DNA of 64,000 nt from Actinacidiphila bryophytorum (lineage in GTDB: Bacteria; Actinomycetota; Actinomycetes; Streptomycetales; Streptomycetaceae). Both the position numbers and the translations under genes were made by a program. The stretch spans positions 372,001-436,000 of the forward strand of contig NZ_JAFFIX010000001.1 of assembly GCF_016916835.1 (NCBI RefSeq). The letters are read 5' to 3'. Positions 50,171 to 58,502 of this stretch are shown here, piece after piece. Position 1 is the first letter of the stretch. Every line of letters starts with the position of its first letter. The notes under the pieces are model-generated. The model saw only the letters and a list, made by a program, of their open reading frames with translations. It was not told the origin of the DNA and made no database searches.

Positions 50171-52257
50171 GCCCGGCCTGTCTTCACGCGGCAGGTCTTC
50201 AGGGCGGCGGCGACGTCCTCGTCGTCGGGCGCGAGATCTGTCGCGATCTCCAGGTCGGCCAGTGCGCTGGTCCACTCCTCGCGGGCCTGGTGCAGGAAGG
50301 CCCGGTTGTAGCGCAGTGCCGGGTCGTTCGGTGCCAGGTCCACCGCACGGCACATGTCGTCGAGGGCGGCGTCCGTCCTGCCGTTCTCGAAGCGGACCGC
50401 GGCCCGCCCGGACAGGGCGGTCACCAGGGCGGGATCGGCCGCGACGGCACGGTCGTACGCCTCCTCGGCCGCGGTGTGGTCCTCGCGCTCCGCGTGCACC
50501 TGGCCCAGGACCACGTACAGGTAGGCGTTGTCCGGGTCGAGTGCGAGACCGGCCTCGGCGTCCCGCACGGCGGCGTCGAGCCGGCCTTCGTCCAGGTGCA
50601 GCCCGGCCCGGTTGACGTAGGCGTCGACGAAGTCCGGCTCCAGGTCGATGACGTAGTCGAAGTCGGCCAGCGCGCCGGCCGTGTCGCCCTCCGACAGCAG
50701 CAGGTCGCCGCGGTTGTAGCAGATCTCGGGGAAGGGCGGGGAAAGCCGCATGGCGCGGGCGTAGTCGGCGAGTGCCTCGTCGGTGCGGCCGAGGCGGCGC
50801 AGGATGTTGCCGCGTTCGAGGTAGTGCTCGGCGTGGTTGGGGTCCTGCTCGATGACCACGGCGTAGTCGGCCAGCGCTTCGTCGAGCCGGCCCAGCCCCG
50901 CGTACACGCGCGCCCTGTTGTTCTTGAGCACCGAGCGGTGCAGGCGGTGCTCGTCGGGCTCCAGTTGCCTGTCGAGGTCGTCCACGCACTCGGTCACGAG
51001 CCTGAGCGCTTCCATGGGGTCGCCGAGATTGACCTCGACCAGGGCGCGGCCGTTTTTGTAAAACGCGCTCTGGAAGGCCCGTTCGACCCGGTCGGGCAGC
51101 AGCGACGCGGTGGCGACCGCACCGTTCAGCAGGGCTTTCGCCTTCTTCTCGTCGCGGTCGGCGGGATCGTTATGCCGGGTGTAGAGCATTGCCGTCGAAT
51201 AAGAGCACGCCATATGTACGGCGGGGTCGGTGGACAGAAGTCTTGCCCGGTCGTAGATTTCCTCGGCTTCGCGGGTCCGCGACAATATCGACAGGGCCAG
51301 TCCTTGTTTAACCGCGAACTTCCACCAGAGGGTGTCGTCGCCGGTGCCGTCGAGCAGCGCGAAAGCCCGGGTGCCGTAGTCCACGACCGCGTCGTAGAAG
51401 CCGTTCACCAGGCAGTGGTCGGCGGCGGCGAGAAGTACCGGCAAGGCCGCGCCGACCGGGTCGCCGCCGCGCTCCAGGTGGTAGGGGACGGCGCCGAGGC
51501 CGTACGAGAAGTCGCCCACGGTCTGGACCTCGGCGGCCCTGCGGTCGTGCAGCGCGGCCCTTTCCGCCGGGCCGAGCGCGTCGTAGGCGGCCCGCGCGTC
51601 CGCGTCCTCGGCCAGGCACTCGCCGGCCACGTACGACCAGGCGTCGCCGCCGTAGTGTGCGGGCTGCGCCGCGGGCAGGGCGGTCTCCTCGGCGCGGGCC
51701 GCGAGCACCGAGCGCAGCCGCTCGTCCAGCGGGCCGCCGTCGCCCGAGCACACCACGACGGTGAGCCGCGCCGGGTCCACCCGCCGTACCAGGGCCGCGA
51801 CGAATTCCACGTCGGTGGCCTCGGCGTGCTCGGCATTGTCCACGACCAGGGTGCGCGGCCCGTCCGGGGGCAGTGCGTCTCGGACGAACTCGGCCAGCCC
51901 GTTGGCTATCCGCTTGGTGCGCAGCCGCGCGTAATAGCGGGTGCGTTCTGCGGGGAGCGCCATCGACGTCAGCGTCTCGCGGGAGTTGGGCACCTGGTCG
52001 CCCAGTTCGGGTGCCACCGACAGCACTTCGATGTCGTAGCGCCGCACCGGGGCCGCGTCGCGCCGCAGCACCTCGGGCACCAGCGCCCGCACCACCGTGT
52101 TGGCCGCGGTGTACGGGCCGCGCAGCCGGCGGTGCGCGTCGACGGGCAGGCCGGACGGCAGGAGCGCGGGCGGAGCGGCGAGTGAGCGTACGGCGTCGGC
52201 GCGGCTGCGCCGTGAGCCTCCGTGCACCCAGTGGTGGCGGAACTCTGCCTGGTCCAT
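50167..52257 (-). CDS. TPR-repeat protein with degenerate ATPase-like N-terminal region
   Basis: 696-aa soluble protein. The N-terminal part includes a Walker-B-like strand (TLVVDNAEHAEATDVEFVAAL, about residues 140-160) and VVVCSGDGG, but I see no P-loop, so NTP hydrolysis is doubtful. From about residue 390 to the end there are eight or so TPR units (for example DEALADYAVVIEQDPNHAEHYLERGN, EICYNRGDLLLSEGDTAGALADFDYVIDLEPDF). ATG 52257 has GGAGA at good spacing; GTG 52275 is weaker. It sits between the M50 protease and flavin reductase genes. Likely a scaffold or regulatory partner in the peptide pathway. Confidence 0.82.
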   Translation of the reverse strand: MDQAEFRHHWVHGGSRRSRADAVRSLAAPPALLPSGLPVDAHRRLRGPYTAANTVVRALVPEVLRRDAAPVRRYDIEVLSVAPELGDQVPNSRETLTSMALPAERTRYYARLRTKRIANGLAEFVRDALPPDGPRTLVVDNAEHAEATDVEFVAALVRRVDPARLTVVVCSGDGGPLDERLRSVLAARAEETALPAAQPAHYGGDAWSYVAGECLAEDADARAAYDALGPAERAALHDRRAAEVQTVGDFSYGLGAVPYHLERGGDPVGAALPVLLAAADHCLVNGFYDAVVDYGTRAFALLDGTGDDTLWWKFAVKQGLALSILSRTREAEEIYDRARLLSTDPAVHMACSYSTAMLYTRHNDPADRDEKKAKALLNGAVATASLLPDRVERAFQSAFYKNGRALVEVNLGDPMEALRLVTECVDDLDRQLEPDEHRLHRSVLKNNRARVYAGLGRLDEALADYAVVIEQDPNHAEHYLERGNILRRLGRTDEALADYARAMRLSPPFPEICYNRGDLLLSEGDTAGALADFDYVIDLEPDFVDAYVNRAGLHLDEGRLDAAVRDAEAGLALDPDNAYLYVVLGQVHAEREDHTAAEEAYDRAVAADPALVTALSGRAAVRFENGRTDAALDDMCRAVDLAPNDPALRYNRAFLHQAREEWTSALADLEIATDLAPDDEDVAAALKTCRVKTGRA

Positions 52258-52375
52258 GCGGCGGTCTCCTTCCACGGGCCGGCGCGCGCGGGCGGCGCGG
52301 CCGGTGCCGTCGGTCGTGGGTTGCGTGGTGCGGGGGCGCGCGGCCGCCGTGCGGCGCCGACCGGAGAGCAGGCGG

Positions 52376-53605
52376 TCAGGCGGCCTGTGCCGGCGGGGCG
52401 GCGGGGGCGGCCGTCCTGGTCCTGCGCCGCCAGCTGCGGGCGGCCAGGTAGCCGGCCAGGAACAGCTCGCCGAAGTTGAGGACCAGGAAGACGAGCACGT
52501 CGGCGACGTTGGCCGGCGACAGGTTCGTGTCGAGCTTGTGCACGGCCATCCGGGTCACCTTGACGCCGGTCGGGATGACGGCGGTCAGCAGTGTCGTGGT
52601 CAGGAAGACGTAGCCGGCCAGCATCAGCCACGAGTACCAGCGGGCGACGTCGCGGTCCCTGTCGGTCCAGGCGGACTCGTCGACCGCCCGCTCGGGCCTG
52701 CGCAGCAGCCGCACCGCCCGGTTGCGCAACTGCTGGCGGGCCACGGTCTGCAGGTCGTTGCAGCCCAGCACGGTGATCGCCAGGTAGTACAGGTCGGTGC
52801 GCAGGAAGAAGTAGAACTGCCAGGCCAGCCGCAGCACCACGGCGAAGGCCATGGACAGCAGCAGCCGGTAGACCACCCCTGCGGCGCCGTCGCTGCCGCG
52901 CAGCCCCGCCGCGCCCAGGGTCAGGCCGCACACCACCAGGACGTCGAGCAGCATGCCGGCCAGCATCGGCAGGTAGCGCTTGCGGCGGGGCACGGCCACC
53001 AGCCCGTCCAGCGCGGTCACGAAGACGACGTAGTAGAAGCGCCGGCCGATCGAGAGGGTGGAGCGCAGGCCGAGCCGGCGGCCCGCGAGGGCGTGGAAGG
53101 CCTCGTGCGCGAGGATCCAGGGCACCTGCCCGAGCACGATGCCCAAGGTCAGGACCACCAGCGAGGAGTGGGTGAAGAACAGGTGCGGGTAGCGCGGCAG
53201 CAGGTCGGGGGTGCGGATCACCGCGGCGACCGCGGCGGCGACCAGCAGGCCGTAGCAGGCCCAGGCCGGCGGGGAGAACAGTGCGCGCCCCAGGCGCTGC
53301 CAGCGCACCGGGCCGGTCGCCTGCGGGGCCTCCTCGCCGTCCTTGACCAGTAACTCCAGCTCTTCGAGCACTTCGAGGAATTCGGCGACGTCGACCTGCT
53401 CGCCGTACTGCTCGGTGTACCAGCGGGCGGCGGCGTTGGGTGACTCGCCGGCCTCAAGGCGGCGCAGCAGCGCGGCGCCGTCGACCGGGAAGAGCCCGTA
53501 GGAGTCGATGTCCGCGCGCCCCACGGTGACCTCGTCGCCCTCCTCCAGATAGGTCAGCGGATGGAGCCGCACCGGCTGGTCGAGGTCCGGGGAAACCGTT
53601 GCCAT
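52376..53605 (-). CDS. PqqD-like domain fused to M50 membrane zinc metalloprotease
   Basis: 409-aa membrane protein. Residues 1-88 match a PqqD-like RiPP recognition element (YLEEGDEVTVGRADIDSYGLFPVDGAALLRRLEAG ... AEFLEVLEELELLV). The rest has several helices with the M50 zinc motif HEAFH (His167, Glu168, His171) and a later Asp221 (GMLLDVLVV) as third ligand. Related proteins process or export RiPP peptides by intramembrane cleavage of the leader. ATG 53605 has GGGAGG five bases upstream. The precursor-like gene is 79 bases upstream. Confidence 0.9.
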   Translation of the reverse strand: MATVSPDLDQPVRLHPLTYLEEGDEVTVGRADIDSYGLFPVDGAALLRRLEAGESPNAAARWYTEQYGEQVDVAEFLEVLEELELLVKDGEEAPQATGPVRWQRLGRALFSPPAWACYGLLVAAAVAAVIRTPDLLPRYPHLFFTHSSLVVLTLGIVLGQVPWILAHEAFHALAGRRLGLRSTLSIGRRFYYVVFVTALDGLVAVPRRKRYLPMLAGMLLDVLVVCGLTLGAAGLRGSDGAAGVVYRLLLSMAFAVVLRLAWQFYFFLRTDLYYLAITVLGCNDLQTVARQQLRNRAVRLLRRPERAVDESAWTDRDRDVARWYSWLMLAGYVFLTTTLLTAVIPTGVKVTRMAVHKLDTNLSPANVADVLVFLVLNFGELFLAGYLAARSWRRRTRTAAPAAPPAQAA

Positions 53606-53639
53606 GTCTGCCTCCCTGCGGTGGGGTCGGGACGGTGGG

Positions 53640-53679
53640 CGGCCCGGACCGCCGGCCCTGGGGCAGGCGGTCCGGGCCG
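53640..53679 (-). terminator. hairpin between precursor peptide and M50 gene
   Basis: ggcccggaccgcc (53641-53653) pairs perfectly with 53666-53678, plus one closing pair; loop of 12. There is no T-tract. Placed between a short peptide gene and its processing gene, it could let more precursor than enzyme be made, as in many RiPP operons. Confidence 0.75.
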
Positions 53680-53684
53680 GCGGC

Positions 53685-53768
53685 TCAGCTGGCGCCGCAG
53701 CAGTAGGCCGAGGCGGCAGCCGAGGTCAGACGGACGGTGCCGGCCTTGCGGACGGTGATCTTCTTCAT
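53685..53768 (-). CDS. 27-aa RiPP precursor-like peptide ending YCCGAS
   Basis: Short ORF too small for most gene finders. It begins MKKITVRKAGTVRLTS, a basic leader-like part, and ends SAYCCGAS, with two adjacent Cys, Tyr and small residues as a possible core. ATG 53768 has AAGGAG about seven bases upstream. A strong hairpin and then the PqqD-M50 gene follow on the same strand. The layout fits a ribosomally made, modified peptide. No lanthionine, thiopeptide or lasso enzymes are seen, so the modification is unknown. Confidence 0.8.
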   Translation of the reverse strand: MKKITVRKAGTVRLTSAAASAYCCGAS

Positions 53769-53933
53769 GGCGGACTCCTTCTCTCAGGGCGGTGCACTTC
53801 GCCGTCCGATAATTCGGAGGCGACCCGATTTCTCGGGCGACTCGGAAAGAAAAGGGAATGCGTCGGCCACTCGATGGTGCACTCACCAGTCCTTATCGGG
53901 AAACAGCGCCTTCGAACCGTCCCCGGCTCCGCC

Positions 53934-53963
53934 AGATTTGCATGGAACACAGAAGCGTGTCAA
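53934..53963 (-). promoter_or_regulatory. candidate promoter of the peptide cluster
   Basis: On the minus strand, a perfect -35 TTGACA (53958-53963) is followed 18 bases later by AAATCT (53934-53939). It lies about 170 bases before the precursor start. The gap 53769-54178 is clearly less GC-rich than the neighbouring genes and holds no other gene I can support. An AATTAT hexamer near 53810 is a second, weaker -10 candidate. Confidence 0.5.
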
Positions 53964-54178
53964 CGGGGCACTTGGAAGGCGGCGGCGGACATCGGTTCAT
54001 GATCAAAAGGTATTGGGGAAAGCCGTATTGAGCGTTCCGTGATGGGCGGGGACCGATGGACGGCGGCGCGATCCCGGTGCCATAGTCGGCGTTGGGTCCC
54101 GGAATGGACGGGGAACTTCGACGGGGAAGGCGTCTCACGTGGCTGTGTTCAATGGGAACTGTGTTTTAACGGTGTCGC

Positions 54179-54541
54179 ATGGGATTTGATCTGGCTCAGA
54201 GATTGGTGACGGACGACTTATGGCTACTGGTGGAACCGCTCCTGCCCGCCCTCGGCTTCCGGCGCCAGGGCGGGGGCACCGCCCCGGTGGACGAGCGCAA
54301 GGTGTTCACCGCCGTTGTCTACGTTCTGATGTCGGAGTGTCCGTGGCGGCAGCTGCCGCCACGCTTCGATGTCTCGCCCGCCACCGCACACCGCCGCTTC
54401 ACCGCCTGGACCAGGGCGGATCTGTGGCGGTCGCTGCAGGCCCGCGCAGAGGAGCAGCTGTCCTCCTTCCGGGAGAGGCGCTGGGTCGCCGCGATAGCGG
54501 ACGCGGCCCGCGCACGGGCCATGTCCAGGGCTGCCACGTGA
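54179..54541 (+). pseudogene. IS5-type transposase N-terminal fragment
   Basis: 120-aa ORF matching only the N-terminal DUF4096-like part of IS5-family transposases (LVTDDLWLLVEPLLP, then VDERKVFTAVVYVLMSECPWRQLPP and ATAHRRFTAWTRADLWRSL). No catalytic DDE region follows in any frame, so it is a remnant of an insertion sequence. It lies 410 bases upstream of the precursor peptide and marks the other edge of the accessory island. Confidence 0.85.
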
Positions 54542-54754
54542 GACGTCCTGACACGGGCTGAATGCCCGGTATGCGGCCAGGCCGCCGCCTGGCGGCGCCG
54601 GCCCTCGCGCGAAGGTGAGGGGGCGGCCCGCACCGGAACCGCCGATCACCCGGTGTGACCAGCCGGACGCGCGGATCGGCGGATCTCGGGCGGGCCGCGG
54701 GCCGGTAGCATGCGAAGCCCGAAGCCCTTACGCCCCCGAGAAGGGAGCCCCGCG

Positions 54755-55111
54755 ATGGCGGGAGAGCCCCAGGCCGACTGCCTGTTCTGCAAGATCGTCG
54801 CGGGGGAGATCCCCGCGACGATCGTCCGCGAGACGCCGACCACGCTCGCCTTCCGCGACATCAACCCGCAGGCGCCGACGCATGTCCTGGTCATCCCGCG
54901 GGTGCACTACCCGGACGCGGCGACCCTGGCGGCGGGCGACCCCGGCGCGGTCGTGGACGTGCTGCGGGAGGCCGGGGAGGTCGCGGCGCAGGAGAAGGTC
55001 GACGGCACCGGCTACCGGATCGTCTTCAACACGGGCCCGGGCGCCGGCCAGACCGTCTTCCACGCCCATGCGCACGTGCTGGGCGGCCGCGACCTCCAGC
55101 GGCTGGTCTGA
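54755..55111 (+). CDS. HIT-family nucleotide-binding protein
   Basis: 118-aa histidine-triad protein, usually a hydrolase of purine nucleoside phosphoramidates. The zinc/lead sequence [18 protein letters not shown] opens the protein. The HIT motif reads [12 protein letters not shown] near the C-terminus. ATG 54755 with AAGGGA upstream. The next gene starts 22 bases after its stop. Confidence 0.95.
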   Translation: MAGEPQADCLFCKIVAGEIPATIVRETPTTLAFRDINPQAPTHVLVIPRVHYPDAATLAAGDPGAVVDVLREAGEVAAQEKVDGTGYRIVFNTGPGAGQTVFHAHAHVLGGRDLQRLV

Positions 55112-55133
55112 GCGGGACCCGCGCCGCCCCCCG

Positions 55134-56039
55134 ATGCCCGCACGCGAACTCGTCGTCCTCGGCACCGCGAGCCAGGTCCCGACCCGGCAGCGCAACCAGA
55201 ACGGCTACGTCCTGCGCTGGGACGGCGAGGGCATCCTCTTCGACCCCGGCGAGGGCAGCCAGCGCCAGATGCTGCACGCCGGGGTCTCGGCGCACGACCT
55301 GACCCGGATCTGCGTCACGCACTTCCACGGCGACCACTCGCTGGGCCTTGCCGGGGTGATCCAGCGCATCAACCTCGACCGGGTGCCGCACCCGGTCACC
55401 GCCCACTACCCGGCAAGCGGGCAGCAGTACTTCGACCGGCTGCGGCACGCCACCTCCTACCGCGAGACGGTGGCCCTGCGCGAGCAGCCGGTCGCCGGCG
55501 ACGGGGTGCTGGCGGTGACCCCCGGCTTCACGCTCGAAGCGCGCCGGCTGTCTCACCCGGTCGAGTCCTACGGCTACCGGCTCACCGAACCCGACGGGCG
55601 CCGGATGCTGCCGGACCGGCTGGCCGAGCACGGCATCGCGGGCCCCGACATCAGCCGCCTGCAGCGCGAGGGCGTCCTGAACGGCGTCACCCTTGCCGAG
55701 GTCAGCGAGCCGCGCCCGGGACAGCGCTTCGCCTTCGTCATGGACACCCGGCTCTGCGAGGCGGTGCCGCGGCTCGCCGACGGCTGCGACATGCTGGTGA
55801 TCGAGTCGACCTTCCAGGACCAGGACGCGGCCATTGCCGAGGAGTACGGCCATCTGACGGCGGGCCAGGCCGCGGCGGTGGCCCGCGAGGCGGGGGTGCG
55901 CCACCTGGTGCTGACGCACTTCTCGCAGCGCTACCCCGAGCCCGCGGGCTTCGAGGCGCAGGCCAGGGCCGCCGGCTTCACCGGCGGCCTGACCGTCGCC
56001 GCGGACCTGACGCGGGTGCCCGTGCCCCGCCGCCGCTGA
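55134..56039 (+). CDS. ribonuclease Z-like metallo-beta-lactamase-fold enzyme
   Basis: 301-aa protein of the RNase Z family, whose members cut tRNA precursors after the discriminator base. Metal motif [11 protein letters not shown] is at about residues 62-72. Later are [19 protein letters not shown] and LTHFSQRY, the typical RNase Z set. ATG 55134. The open frame runs upstream through HIT but is unrelated there. Relevance for trimming the permuted tRNA-like RNAs is a possibility, not shown. Confidence 0.92.
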   Translation: MPARELVVLGTASQVPTRQRNQNGYVLRWDGEGILFDPGEGSQRQMLHAGVSAHDLTRICVTHFHGDHSLGLAGVIQRINLDRVPHPVTAHYPASGQQYFDRLRHATSYRETVALREQPVAGDGVLAVTPGFTLEARRLSHPVESYGYRLTEPDGRRMLPDRLAEHGIAGPDISRLQREGVLNGVTLAEVSEPRPGQRFAFVMDTRLCEAVPRLADGCDMLVIESTFQDQDAAIAEEYGHLTAGQAAAVAREAGVRHLVLTHFSQRYPEPAGFEAQARAAGFTGGLTVAADLTRVPVPRRR

Positions 56040-56104
56040 ACCGGGACCGCGCCAGTCGCCGGCCGCGGGCCGCGGGCCGCGGGTCACGGGTTACCGGTTA
56101 CCGG

Positions 56105-56896
56105 TTACGGCAGGAAGTACATCGGGTTGGGCAGCTTGAAGGACTTGTCCGCGTAGCCGCCGGACAGGTCGCTGTACTGGTCACCGAAGTTGCCGATGAT
56201 GTCGTAGCCGAGCGACTCGATGTGCGCCCGGGTGCCGGACTTGTACTGGATGGTCGTGCAGGTCGAGCCGCAGCTCAGGTACGCCGGCGGGTTCACCTTG
56301 TCCTTCAGGTACAGGTGGTCGGTGTCCGGTGCGGACTTGTAGCCGACCGCGGTCAGGTTGCGTACGGTGTCGGCGCGCTGCGACTCGGGGCGGCCGGTGA
56401 TCCAGAAGACCGTGACGCCCTGGTCCGCGGCCCAGTTGGCAAGGGTGTCCATGCCGAAGACCGCGGGCATGTTCTTGCTGTCCAGGTAGGCCTGGTTGCT
56501 GGCGGGGCTGTAGTTGAAGCCGACCTCCAGCTCGTAGTTGTACGTGATCACGCTGGTGTCGTCGACGTCCAGCACGATGGCCGGCTTTCCGTGGCCGCCG
56601 TGGCCGCCCTTGTGCAGCGCGTGCGCCAGGTCCGACGTGGCCTTGGCCTCTATGCCGGCCAGCTGGCGGGCGTAGCTGCTGTCGGCCGACGCGAAGTGCT
56701 CGCCCGAGGCGTCGACGGTGTCGCCGTAGTAGGCCTTGATCTCGTTGACGACGTCGGTGAGGTTGGGGATCTCCTTGTCGCTGCGCGGCACCGAGTTGTC
56801 CGCGGTGGCGGCGCCGACGCCGTAGAAGGTGGCGCCCAGGGTGACCGCGGCGGCGGTCAGTGCCAGCGAACGGCGGGACAGACGGGCACGGGACAT
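56105..56896 (-). CDS. secreted HAD-family acid phosphatase
   Basis: 263-aa exported enzyme. A signal peptide (RARLSRRSLALTAAAVTLGATFYGVGAATA) is followed by the HAD phosphatase motif DVDDT (IVLDVDDTSVITYNYE, about residues 107-122), FWITGRPESQ (motif II region) and GYDIIGNFGDQYSDL (motif IV). It is similar to class B-type acid phosphatases. ATG 56896. It likely scavenges phosphate outside the cell. Confidence 0.92.
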   Translation of the reverse strand: MSRARLSRRSLALTAAAVTLGATFYGVGAATADNSVPRSDKEIPNLTDVVNEIKAYYGDTVDASGEHFASADSSYARQLAGIEAKATSDLAHALHKGGHGGHGKPAIVLDVDDTSVITYNYELEVGFNYSPASNQAYLDSKNMPAVFGMDTLANWAADQGVTVFWITGRPESQRADTVRNLTAVGYKSAPDTDHLYLKDKVNPPAYLSCGSTCTTIQYKSGTRAHIESLGYDIIGNFGDQYSDLSGGYADKSFKLPNPMYFLP

Positions 56897-57006
56897 GCTG
56901 GTGCTCCTTCAACGCTGGATGGTGCGGCGAAAGTTAGACCCCCTGATCCGGGCAGGTCAAGGATGGTCTACGCGCGTATCGTCACATCGCAGGTCAGCGG
57001 CTGTTT

Positions 57007-57025
57007 CCCTGATGTTTCATCAGGG
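57007..57025 (-). terminator. small hairpin after the GH4 gene
   Basis: ccctgatg (57007-57014) pairs perfectly with catcaggg (57018-57025) around ttt. Position suits the end of the minus-strand GH4 transcript; a short A/T tract follows. Confidence 0.5.
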
Positions 57026-57085
57026 GTCGACGCGAAGCCGTCCGGTGGACATCTGTGGCAGGAGCGGCGGAAGGGGCGCCCGCGG

Positions 57086-58387
57086 TCACCAGCCGGCCGA
57101 GTCGAGGATGCGCGAGGCCGCCGCGGGCGAGTCCACCAGCGGGTGCAGCGCCAGCGCCCGCAGCGCGGCCGGCCGCGAACCCGTCGCCGCCGCCTCGATC
57201 GCCGCCCGCTCCACCGACTTGACCGCCAGCATCAGCCCCGCCTGGTGCTCGTCGGGCGCCGCGACCGGCAGCGGGTGCGCACCGGTGGCGTTCACCCGGC
57301 AGGGCACCTCCGCCACCGCTTCCGCGTCCAGGAAGGGCAGGGCGCCGCCGGCCCGCACGTTGAGGATCAGTACCGCCGGCTCGTCCCGTGCGATCGCCCG
57401 CATCAGGGCAAGCGCCACCCGGTCGTAGCCGCCGCCGTCCAGGTCGTGCGGGTCGCGCTGCCAGCCGCCGCTCGCCGCACGGCTGTCGGCGCCGTAGGTC
57501 TCCTCGCGCTCCCGCCGCGCCCCCTGCCACAGCTCGTACGCCCGGGCCGGGTCGCGGTCCGCCGCCGCGAAGAAGGCGCCCTGCTGGCGGTCGAGGAACT
57601 CCCCGCGGGTGGACCGCGCGCCCTGCACCGCGGCCAGCGTCTCGCGGCGGAAGTAGTAGTAGTGCAGATACTCGTTGGGCAGCGAGCCCAGCGCCGCCAG
57701 CCATTCCGCGCCGAACAGCCGGCCCTCCTCGAAGGTGCCCAGCGCCGCCGGGTCGGCGAGCAGGCCCGGCAGCAGGTCGCGCCCTGCGGAGGTGAGGCGG
57801 CGCAGCCAGCCCAGGTGGTTCAGGCCCACGTAGTCGTAGCCGAAGTCCTGCGCGTCCGGGTCGGCGCCCGCCGCCCGCGCCGCCCGCCGCACCAGGCCCA
57901 CCGGCGAGTCGCAGATGCCGATCACCCGCGCGCCCAGCACCCGGGACATCGCCTCGGTGACCATGCCCGCCGGGTTGGTGAAGTTGATGACCCAGGCGTC
58001 CGGCGCCAGCGCCCGTACCCGCTCGGCGATCCGTACCGCGACCGGCAGCGTGCGCAGCCCGTACAGCACACCGCCCGCGCCGACCGTCTCCTGCCCGAGC
58101 ACCCCCTCGGCCAGCGGCAGCCGCTCGTCGCGCACCCGGCCCGCGGTGCCGCCGACCCGGATCGCCGAGAAGACGAAGTCCGCGCCGCGCACCGCGTCGT
58201 CCAGCCCGCCGGCGACGCGCACGGCAGGCCCCGCCGCTCCCGACCCGGCCAGGACCGCGGCCACCACCCGCAGCCGCAGCGGGTCCTCGTCGTAAAGGAC
58301 CACCTCGGTGATCAGCGGGTCGCCGGCCAGCGCCCGGTGCACCAGCGGCACCCGGAAGCCGCCGCCGCCGAGAATCGTGAGCTTCAC
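57086..58387 (-). CDS. family 4 glycoside hydrolase (6-phospho-beta-glucosidase-like)
   Basis: 433-aa NAD- and metal-dependent glycosidase. Rossmann start KLTILGGGGFRVPLVHRAL is at residues 2-20, INFTNPAGMVTEA and GICDSPVGLVRRAARAAG carry the substrate/metal residues (Cys and the following stretch), and DYVGLNHLGWLRRL holds His. GTG 58387 has GGAG upstream on the minus strand. It is divergent from the PfkB kinase gene; the pair probably handles a phosphorylated disaccharide or aryl-glycoside. Confidence 0.93.
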   Translation of the reverse strand: MKLTILGGGGFRVPLVHRALAGDPLITEVVLYDEDPLRLRVVAAVLAGSGAAGPAVRVAGGLDDAVRGADFVFSAIRVGGTAGRVRDERLPLAEGVLGQETVGAGGVLYGLRTLPVAVRIAERVRALAPDAWVINFTNPAGMVTEAMSRVLGARVIGICDSPVGLVRRAARAAGADPDAQDFGYDYVGLNHLGWLRRLTSAGRDLLPGLLADPAALGTFEEGRLFGAEWLAALGSLPNEYLHYYYFRRETLAAVQGARSTRGEFLDRQQGAFFAAADRDPARAYELWQGARREREETYGADSRAASGGWQRDPHDLDGGGYDRVALALMRAIARDEPAVLILNVRAGGALPFLDAEAVAEVPCRVNATGAHPLPVAAPDEHQAGLMLAVKSVERAAIEAAATGSRPAALRALALHPLVDSPAAASRILDSAGW

Positions 58388-58502
58388 CCGTACTCCGTCC
58401 GCGCGTGCCGTACGCCCGCCGGGCGGATCCCGCGCGGCGCCGCGCTCCCGCCCGGCCCCGGCGTCCTCGTCACTGTCAGTGCCGTCGTGCACAGTGTGTC
58501 CC

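Noticed and set aside
50167..52257. STAND/AAA ATPase assignment for the TPR protein
   Set aside because: A Walker-B-like strand is visible, but no P-loop could be found by eye.
49637..53768. Known lanthipeptide, lasso or thiopeptide cluster
   Set aside because: No LanB, LanC, LanM, YcaO, B1/C asparagine-synthetase-like or radical-SAM gene is present in the island.
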